From positions 3,125,501 through 3,189,500 of the forward strand of contig NZ_FBXK01000005.1 of the NCBI RefSeq assembly GCF_900013425.1: a DNA stretch of 64,000 nt, given 5' to 3'. Source of the stretch: Sphingobium sp. Z007. GTDB taxonomy: Bacteria; Pseudomonadota; Alphaproteobacteria; Sphingomonadales; Sphingomonadaceae. Both the position numbers and the translations under genes were made by a program. Numbering within the stretch: position 1 is the first letter of the stretch; each line of letters opens with the position of its first letter. The notes under the pieces were generated by a model. That model was not told the origin of the DNA, did no database searches, and saw nothing but the letters and a program-made list of their open reading frames with translations. Shown one piece after another: positions 58,718 through 64,000 of the stretch.

Positions 58718-59919
58718 CCGATCTCGCCCAGACCTTGCGGCTGCGGGATGATTTCCCCGGTGTGGGAGACTGGCATTATCTTGACAGCGCCGCCACTGCG
58801 CAGAAACCCAATGCGGTGATCGATGCGATCGCGCGCGCCTATGGGCCGGATTATGCGACGGTCCATCGCGGCGTCTATGAGCGCTCGGCGAACATGACGC
58901 TGGCCTATGAAGCGGCGCGGCGGAAGGTTGCGGGCTTTATCGGCGCGGCGTCGGACAGCGAGATCGTCTATGTCCGCGGCGCGACCGAGGGGATCAACCT
59001 GGTCGCGATATGCTGGGCGGGGACGCAGTTGCAGGCGGGCGATCGCATCCTGCTGTCTTGCCTTGAGCATCACAGCAATATCGTGCCGTGGCAGATGGTG
59101 GCGGAGAAGGTCGGCGCGCATATCGACGTCGTGCCGTTGACCGACGACGGCCGGATCGATCTGGATGCTATGCGGGCGATGATGACGCCGCGCCATCGGA
59201 TGGTCGCGCTGGCCCATGTGTCGAACGTGCTAGGCAGTGTGCTGGACGTGCGCCGCGCCGCCGATATCGCCCATATGGTTGGCGCGAAGATATTGATCGA
59301 CGGGTGCCAGGCGGTGCCGCGGCTGGCCGTCGATGTGGCAGCGATGGACTGCGATTTCTACGTCTTTTCCGCGCACAAGCTCTATGGCCCGACCGGTATC
59401 GGCGTGCTGTGGGGCCGCAAGGAATTGCTCGACGCGATGCCGCCCTATCAGGGGGGCGGGTCGATGATAGACAAGGTGACATTCGAAAAGACGACCTACG
59501 CCCCCGCGCCCACCCGGTTCGAGGCGGGGACGCCGCATATCACCGGGGTCGTCGGGCTTTCCGCCGCGATCGATTATGTGCAGGCGATCGGGCTGGATGT
59601 CATCCATGCCCATGAATGTGCGCTGGTGGCGAAGGCGCGGACGGCATTGGATGGCATGAACAGTATCCGCCTGTTCGGGCCGGACGACAGCGCGGGCATC
59701 CTGTCTTTCGCGGTCGAGGGGGTGCATCCGCACGATGTCGGCACCATATTGGACGAAACGGGCGTCGCCATAAGGGCCGGACATCATTGCGCGCAGCCGC
59801 TTATGCGCCATCTGGGCGTGGAGGCGACGGCGCGGGCCAGCTTCGGCATCTATAGCGACGAGAGCGATGTGGATGCGCTGGTCGCGGGACTAGAACGGGT
59901 AAGGAAAATCTTCGGATGA
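58714..59919 (+). CDS. sufS: Cysteine desulfurase SufS
   Basis: 401 residues from the ATG at 58714, overlapping the sufD stop (ATGA). Group II cysteine desulfurase: HYLDSAATAQKPNAVIDAI, CLEHHSNIVPWQMVAEKVGA (split from the longer conserved stretch), PLP lysine in FSAHKLYGPTGIGVLWG, and the short-loop catalytic Cys in RAGHHCAQPLMRHLG. PLP-dependent; removes sulfur from cysteine and passes it to SufE (encoded at 48.7 kb) for cluster building on SufB. Confidence 0.96.
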   Translation: MTDLAQTLRLRDDFPGVGDWHYLDSAATAQKPNAVIDAIARAYGPDYATVHRGVYERSANMTLAYEAARRKVAGFIGAASDSEIVYVRGATEGINLVAICWAGTQLQAGDRILLSCLEHHSNIVPWQMVAEKVGAHIDVVPLTDDGRIDLDAMRAMMTPRHRMVALAHVSNVLGSVLDVRRAADIAHMVGAKILIDGCQAVPRLAVDVAAMDCDFYVFSAHKLYGPTGIGVLWGRKELLDAMPPYQGGGSMIDKVTFEKTTYAPAPTRFEAGTPHITGVVGLSAAIDYVQAIGLDVIHAHECALVAKARTALDGMNSIRLFGPDDSAGILSFAVEGVHPHDVGTILDETGVAIRAGHHCAQPLMRHLGVEATARASFGIYSDESDVDALVAGLERVRKIFG

Positions 59920-60368
59920 CCGAGGAACGCAAGATCATGGTGGAAGAAGTGGATGCGGTGGAAACCCCGCCCAAGGCGCGTGTCGAAGAGGCACCGCGCC
60001 AGCGCGACTATCTGGACGGGTTTCTGGCCGCCGAGCCGAGCGACGTGGCGGCCGGGGAACCGGGCGGCAACCTCTATGACGGGATCATCGAGGCGCTGAA
60101 GGAGATTTTCGACCCGGAAATTCCGGTCAACATCTATGATCTGGGGCTGATTTATGGCGTCGATGTCACCGACGACGGTCACGCCGTCGTCACCATGACG
60201 CTGACCACGCCGCATTGCCCGGTCGCCGAATCCATGCCGGGCGAGGTCGAACTGCGCGTCGGCGCGGTGCCGGGTGTGGGCGATGCGCAGGTGAACCTGG
60301 TGTGGGACCCGCCATGGGACCCGCAGAAGATGAGCGACGAGGCCAAGCTGGAACTGGGGATGCTGTGA
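59916..60368 (+). CDS. sufT: SUF-associated DUF59/MIP18-type protein (SufT)
   Basis: 150 residues, start overlapping the sufS stop. An acidic N-terminal extension of about 45 residues precedes a MIP18/DUF59 domain: EALKEIFDPEIPVNIYDLGL, then TMTLTTPHCPVAESMPGEV with the conserved Cys, and VWDPPWDPQKMSDEAKLELG. SufT-type proteins help mature Fe-S enzymes under high demand. Ends one base into the sufA start. Confidence 0.93.
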   Translation: MTEERKIMVEEVDAVETPPKARVEEAPRQRDYLDGFLAAEPSDVAAGEPGGNLYDGIIEALKEIFDPEIPVNIYDLGLIYGVDVTDDGHAVVTMTLTTPHCPVAESMPGEVELRVGAVPGVGDAQVNLVWDPPWDPQKMSDEAKLELGML

Positions 60369-60730
60369 TGACCGACGTGCAGACCAAGACCCGCGCCCGC
60401 CCCGCCGCCGTCATCCTGACGCCGACGTCGCAGGCGCGCATCGCCGACCTGATGCGCCAAGCGCCCGAGGGTGCGATCGGCGTCAAGCTCTCGACGCCCA
60501 AGCGCGGCTGTTCGGGCCTGGCCTATTCGGTCGATTATGTGACGGAAGAGGCCAAGTTCGACGAGAAGATCGAAACGCCCGGCGGGGTGCTGTATATCGA
60601 CGGCGCATCGGTGTTGTATCTGATCGGTTCGACGATGGACTGGGTCGAGGATGATTTTACCGCCGGCTTCGTCTTCAACAATCCCAACGCCAAGGGCAGT
60701 TGCGGCTGTGGCGAGAGTTTCACGGTTTAG
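60368..60730 (+). CDS. sufA: A-type Fe-S carrier SufA/IscA family
   Basis: 120 residues from the ATG at 60368 (TGATG overlap with sufT). The three ligand cysteines of A-type carriers are present: the single Cys in KRGCSGLAYSVDY and the pair in GSCGCGESFTV at the C-terminus. It transfers clusters from SufBCD to target enzymes. The last gene of the suf operon; a long perfect palindrome follows 18 bases after the stop. Confidence 0.95.
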   Translation: MTDVQTKTRARPAAVILTPTSQARIADLMRQAPEGAIGVKLSTPKRGCSGLAYSVDYVTEEAKFDEKIETPGGVLYIDGASVLYLIGSTMDWVEDDFTAGFVFNNPNAKGSCGCGESFTV

Positions 60731-60748
60731 GGGATCATAGTCCCGCTT

Positions 60749-60808
60749 CGTTCGGTTCGAGCTTGTCGAGAACCCGGTGCGGCGTTCTCGACAAGCTCGA
60801 ACCGAACG
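60749..60808. repeat. Perfect 25-bp-arm palindromic repeat
   Basis: Arms at 60749-60773 and 60784-60808 are exact complements around CCGGTGCGGC. The arm contains CGTTCGGTTCGAGCTTGTCG. It follows the suf operon and its right end runs into GGAGG, the apparent ribosome site of the next gene. Confidence 0.88.
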
Positions 60809-60817
60809 GAGGGTGTG

Positions 60818-61615
60818 TTGGCCCATATGCTAGTGCTCGGTATGGGCTATACCGCGTCCCGCATGGCTAAACGTCTGCGGTCGGGAGGGTGGCAAGTCAC
60901 GGGCGTTCGGCGTAGCGCCGACGCGGATGTTCTGGCCTTCGATGACGAACGCGCCGTCTGTGCCGCCATCGCCAGCGCAACCCATATCCTCTCCTCCGTC
61001 CCGCCGGAAGGGGACGCCGACCCCGTTTTGACCCGCTACGGCGCGGCCATCGCAGCAGCGCCGGCGCTGTGGACCGGCTATCTGTCCTCCACCGGCGTTT
61101 ATGGCGATGCGGCGGGGGCGTGGGTGGATGAGGCCAGCCCGATCGGGTTGGGGCGGCGGACGGCGCGGGCTGCTGCCGACGCCGACTGGGGGGCCTTGCG
61201 CGCCGAGATGCGGCGGTTTCGCCTGCCGGGCATCTATGGGCCGGGGCGATCGGCACTGGACCGGGTACGGGAAGGCAAGGCGCATCGCATCGCGCTGGCG
61301 GGCCAGTTGTTCAGCCGCGCCCATGTGGATGACATCGTCGCCGGGGTGATCGCGTCTATCCGCGCAGGGCCGCCCGGCGTCTATAATCTGGCGGACGACC
61401 TGCCCTGCGCCCAGAATGATGTGATAGAGGCCGCTTGCGACCTGCTGGGTAGACCATGGCCACCGCTACAGACCGTGGAGGAGGCCGCCCTGTCGCCGAT
61501 GGCGCGGGGTTTTTATGCCGAAAATCGCCGCGTCGCCAATGGCCGGGCGAAGCGGCTGCTGGGTTGGTCGCCGCGCTATCCTACTTATCGGGAGGGGCTG
61601 CGCGCCTGCCTGTAA
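60818..61615 (+). CDS. NAD(P)-binding Rossmann (SDR/epimerase-type) protein
   Basis: 265 residues if started at the TTG at 60818 (4 bases after GGAGG); ATG at 60827 is the alternative. The dinucleotide-binding motif is MLVLGMGYTASRMAKRL. Later features are GYLSSTGVYGDAAGAWVDEA (catalytic Ser/Tyr type) and FRLPGIYGPGRSALDRV, as in YeeZ-like and extended SDR proteins. No obvious sugar-nucleotide context, so the substrate is unknown. Cytosolic. It lies directly after the palindromic repeat closing the suf operon and may be read-through transcribed. Confidence 0.85.
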   Translation: MAHMLVLGMGYTASRMAKRLRSGGWQVTGVRRSADADVLAFDDERAVCAAIASATHILSSVPPEGDADPVLTRYGAAIAAAPALWTGYLSSTGVYGDAAGAWVDEASPIGLGRRTARAAADADWGALRAEMRRFRLPGIYGPGRSALDRVREGKAHRIALAGQLFSRAHVDDIVAGVIASIRAGPPGVYNLADDLPCAQNDVIEAACDLLGRPWPPLQTVEEAALSPMARGFYAENRRVANGRAKRLLGWSPRYPTYREGLRACL

Positions 61616-61704
61616 GGCGGCCCGTGATGCCGTCCACCGCATGGTTTACGGCTTGTTAACCGGCCGGCGCGAAGGCGGGATCATCACTTGCCAAGGATGA
61701 TCCC

Positions 61705-61860
61705 ATGACCCGTATCGACAAGAGATTTTCAGCGCTCAGCGACCGGATGCAGCGTCTGCCTGCGCCCGGCCGCCCCCTGGCTTCGCCCGAACCGGTCACC
61801 AGCCTGCTGGCCAAGGTCGATGCCGCCAAGCGGCGGTATCAGCCGGGCGCGACGCGCTAA
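61705..61860 (+). CDS. 51-residue small protein
   Basis: The reading frame has a good ribosome site (CCAAGGATGATCCC) before the ATG at 61705 and ends TAA at 61860. The sequence begins MTRIDKRFSALSDRMQRLPA and ends VDAAKRRYQPGATR. It is basic and Pro-rich in the middle, with helical ends. No family recognised. It overlaps the convergent transporter stop by four bases. The ribosome site and its length make it a plausible real gene. Confidence 0.5.
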   Translation: MTRIDKRFSALSDRMQRLPAPGRPLASPEPVTSLLAKVDAAKRRYQPGATR

Positions 61861-62753
61861 GTCGTTTTCGATCGTAGGGCGATACCCATGCCGGCGATCG
61901 CCAGCAGCGCGCCAATGATCGCCAGCATACTCCAGCGATAGCCCTCTACCAGGGTCGAGATCAGCATCGCGATCACCGGGATCAGCACGCTGGTATAGGC
62001 GGCGCGGCCCGCGCCCATGCGCTGGATCAGGGTGAAATAGAGCGGGAAGGTCACGACCGATCCGGCGATCCCCAGCCAGCCTATGCCCAATATATAGCCC
62101 AGGCGCGGCTCGAATTGCGGCGGGCCGACGGTGGCCCAGGCGAAGGCGGCGTCCACGCCCGCGCCGATCAGCATGGCCCAGGTCAACACCGCCACCATCG
62201 GCAGGCGACGGGCGATATCCATCCCCTGCATGACGTTCGCGGCCGACGCGCTCAGCAGGCCAGCGAGCGCGAAGGCCGCGCCCAGCAGCACCATGTCCGG
62301 CCGGACGGTTGCGGCATGATATTCGTGCAGCAGCATCAGGACGATGCCCGTCATCGCCACCAGCGATCCGCCGATGAAGGCGCGGCTGACCGGCTGACGG
62401 AAAATCAGCCAGGCGAGGATCGAATTGGGGATCAGCAGCATCGCATAGACCACCGCGACCACGCCGGAGGTCAGATATTGTTCGGCACGATAGACGAAGT
62501 TGAAGTTCAGGACGAACTGCGCCACGCCGAGAATGGCAGCGTAGAGCAAGCCGGCCCGGCCGATATTGAGCGAGACGCCGCGCAGCCGCGCGAACGCGGC
62601 CATGGCGATCCCGGCGAGCAGGAAGCGGTAGCAGACCGACCAGCTTGCCGGCACCGACCCAATCTGATCGCGGATCACGATCCACGTCGAACTCCAGATC
62701 AGGGTGACGAGGATGAAGGGGATGATGACGCCACCCGATTTGCCCTCAGTCAT
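61857..62753 (-). CDS. EamA/DMT-family transporter
   Basis: 298 residues with ten predicted membrane helices in two EamA repeats: the first opens with FILVTLIWSSTWIVIRDQIG, the second with VLTWAMLIGAGVDAAFAWAT. It belongs to the drug/metabolite (RhaT/YdcZ-like) superfamily, often exporters of amino acids or related metabolites. Its start lies inside the 3-prime end of the threonine aldolase gene (8-base overlap), so the two are co-expressed; export of glycine, threonine or an analogue is a reasonable guess only. Confidence 0.93.
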   Translation of the reverse strand: MTEGKSGGVIIPFILVTLIWSSTWIVIRDQIGSVPASWSVCYRFLLAGIAMAAFARLRGVSLNIGRAGLLYAAILGVAQFVLNFNFVYRAEQYLTSGVVAVVYAMLLIPNSILAWLIFRQPVSRAFIGGSLVAMTGIVLMLLHEYHAATVRPDMVLLGAAFALAGLLSASAANVMQGMDIARRLPMVAVLTWAMLIGAGVDAAFAWATVGPPQFEPRLGYILGIGWLGIAGSVVTFPLYFTLIQRMGAGRAAYTSVLIPVIAMLISTLVEGYRWSMLAIIGALLAIAGMGIALRSKTT

Positions 62754-63765
62754 CGGTCAGCGCCCGCAGCGCCTGCGCCAGCGGCGCGACGCTGGCCGCG
62801 TCCTGCGACCAGTTGGTGACCAGCCGGGCGGCACCTTCGCCCCAGTCGTAGAAATCGAAGCCCTGCGCGCGCAATAGGGCAGCTTCGTCGGCGGACAGGC
62901 GGATGAACAGCTCATTCGCCTGCACGGGATGAAGCAGGCGGCCGGTCGCGCCGTCCGCGAGCGCCTGCGCCGCCGCATTGGCCGTGCGGGCATTGGCCAG
63001 CCACAGGTCGCCTTCGACCATCGCCATTATCTGCGCGGCGAGATAGCGGCCCTTGGAGAAAAGATGGCCGGATCGTTTGCGCCAGCGCTGCGCTTCGGCA
63101 GCGCGCGACGGGGCCTGTTCGCCGAAGAAGAGCAGGGCTTCGCCGATCATGCCGCCATTTTTGACGCAACCAAAGGACAGCGCGTCCACCCCCGCGCGCC
63201 ATGTGACGTCGGCGGGCGGGCAGCCCAGATAGGCCACCGCATTGGCGAAGCGCGCGCCGTCCATGTGGAAGCCCAGACCATGCGCCTTGGCCACTGCGCC
63301 CAGCGCCGCGACCTCGTCCGGTGTGTAGGTCAGGCCATATTCGGTGGCGTTGGTGATGCTGATCGCGCGGGCTGGCACCTGATGCACGTCGGGGCGGATG
63401 GCTTTCAGCCGGTCAGTGACGACGTCTGGCATCAGTTTCGCGCCGTTACCGGGCAGCGGCATCAGGCTGGCACCATGGGTGAAGAAGCCGGGCGCGCCGC
63501 ATTCGTCCACGACGATATGCGCTTCTTCATGGCAGATCACGCCGCCATAGGGCGGGCAGAGGCAGGCCAGCGCGATGCTGTTCGCCGCTGTGCCGGTGGC
63601 GATCCATAGCGCGCTGACCGGGGTGTCGAACAGGTCCGAGAATGCGCTGTCCAGCCGCGTGCTCCAGGCGTCTCCGTCATAGCCATGATCGGCCTGGTCG
63701 GCCGCGGCAATGGCGGCCATGATGGCGGGGCTGATGGGCGTGGCGTTGTCGGAAAAATAATGCAT
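62746..63765 (-). CDS. Low-specificity L-threonine aldolase family (beta-eliminating lyase)
   Basis: 339 residues. Fold-type I PLP enzyme: SDNATPISPAIMAAIAAADQ, FDTPVSALWIATGTAANSIA (split from longer text), HMDGARFANAVAYLGC, and the PLP lysine in LSFGCVKNGGMIGEALLFF. It cleaves threonine or allo-threonine to glycine and acetaldehyde. Cytosolic. Start ATG at 63765 has only a weak ribosome site; MHYFSDN is the normal family beginning. Its stop overlaps the EamA transporter start. Confidence 0.93.
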   Translation of the reverse strand: MHYFSDNATPISPAIMAAIAAADQADHGYDGDAWSTRLDSAFSDLFDTPVSALWIATGTAANSIALACLCPPYGGVICHEEAHIVVDECGAPGFFTHGASLMPLPGNGAKLMPDVVTDRLKAIRPDVHQVPARAISITNATEYGLTYTPDEVAALGAVAKAHGLGFHMDGARFANAVAYLGCPPADVTWRAGVDALSFGCVKNGGMIGEALLFFGEQAPSRAAEAQRWRKRSGHLFSKGRYLAAQIMAMVEGDLWLANARTANAAAQALADGATGRLLHPVQANELFIRLSADEAALLRAQGFDFYDWGEGAARLVTNWSQDAASVAPLAQALRALTDD

Positions 63766-63836
63766 GGCCGCAGCGATACCCTTGGCGTCCGGCGGCGGGA
63801 AGAGGCCAGAGCGGCACCGCTGGCCCTTTTCGCCAA

Positions 63837-63861
63837 AATGGGTCAGTATATATGACCCATT
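63837..63861. promoter_or_regulatory. Perfect AATGGGTCA palindrome with AT spacer
   Basis: AATGGGTCA and TGACCCATT flank GTATATA in the 157-base divergent region between the threonine aldolase and the following gene, 61 bases before the latter start. The TATATA spacer may overlap a -10 element, which would suit a repressor site. Confidence 0.6.
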
Positions 63862-63922
63862 GTTTCATGCGCCGCTCTGTGACATAGGCGGGCGCCTTGC
63901 ACGCCAGAACAGGAGACTCACC

Positions 63923-64000
63923 ATGGCCGCCGAGCAGACATCGCGTTTCACCGTTACCCCCAGCACCAAGGCTGTGGCGGCTGACGCGCGCGCTGTGCTG
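63923..64000 (+). CDS. Probable branched-chain amino-acid aminotransferase, N-terminus only
   Basis: 26 codons of a gene that leaves the window. AGGAGACTCACC precedes the ATG at 63923. The start MAAEQTSRFTVTPSTKAVAA resembles the N-terminus of sphingomonad branched-chain aminotransferases, which begin with a similar RFT-x-TPS stretch. The catalytic PLP region is outside the window, so the call rests on this short resemblance. Confidence 0.5.
   Translation, partial: MAAEQTSRFTVTPSTKAVAADARAVL

Noticed and set aside
1..64000. CRISPR array, prophage or insertion sequence
   Set aside because: No spaced direct repeats, cas genes, transposase, integrase or phage structural genes were seen; the repeats present are single palindromes.
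1..64000. tRNA or rRNA genes
   Set aside because: No cloverleaf with a CCA-type end or rRNA-like conserved stretch was noticed in any intergenic region.

Overview
The window reads as chromosomal DNA of a GC-rich alphaproteobacterium, most likely a sphingomonad (Sphingobium/Sphingomonas type). This is judged from the protein families and their arrangement: a K+-independent H+-pyrophosphatase, a sphingomonad-style suf operon led by an Rrf2 regulator, a radical-SAM/UdgX repair pair under a GTTC-N7-GTTC LexA box, a TonB receptor beside a TetR gene, and several classes of short palindromic repeats between genes. I see no rRNA, tRNA, CRISPR array, transposase, integrase or phage gene. Both ends cut through genes: an S9-type peptidase on the left and a probable branched-chain aminotransferase on the right.

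Layout. 1-12.8 kb is mainly housekeeping: S9 peptidase, GAF-GGDEF cyclase, hppA, a LacI regulator, a tyrosine phosphatase coupled to a HerA-like ATPase, ppc, DUF1489, mgtE and a cyclophilin. 12.8-15.2 kb encodes two lipoproteins and a small outer-membrane barrel. 15.3-19.0 kb (minus strand) is a probable SOS-regulated DNA-repair group: radical SAM protein, membrane protein, hemerythrin and DUF4130-UdgX. 19.1-24.4 kb holds a small unknown protein, a Tat-exported D-amino-acid-oxidase-like protein whose domain order is circularly permuted, and a fused 5-oxoprolinase/hydantoinase.

24.4-37.8 kb is the most unusual part. An Mla/MCE-type lipid transporter is split into two convergent halves (MlaD-like plus lipoprotein on +, MlaF-like plus MlaE-like on -). 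The minus-strand half is the tail of a tightly packed seven-gene run that also encodes a secreted unknown protein, an exported caspase fused to an FGE-sulfatase domain, an outer-membrane barrel, an exported papain-like protease and a two-TM/Rossmann/RyR-domain protein. Divergent from it are a second exported caspase with an EF-hand loop, a secreted PPC-domain protein and a TIR-TM protein. I do not recognise this combination as a named system. Its parts suggest an envelope-located proteolytic stress or conflict pathway coupled to lipid transport, which is inference.

38-53.5 kb returns to ordinary genes: class II aldolase, rpsU, FKBP, PilZ, TetR/TonB receptor/MFS, prfC, aldose epimerase, sufE, ggt, DUF3253, a UVR-motif protein and pyrD. 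It also contains an orphan terminator that may end a small RNA. 53.5-61.6 kb has an AraC regulator, the complete suf Fe-S assembly operon (regulator-sufB-small ORF-unknown-sufC-sufD-sufS-sufT-sufA) and an NAD-binding protein. The window ends with a 51-residue ORF, an EamA transporter overlapping a threonine aldolase, and the start of a probable ilvE.
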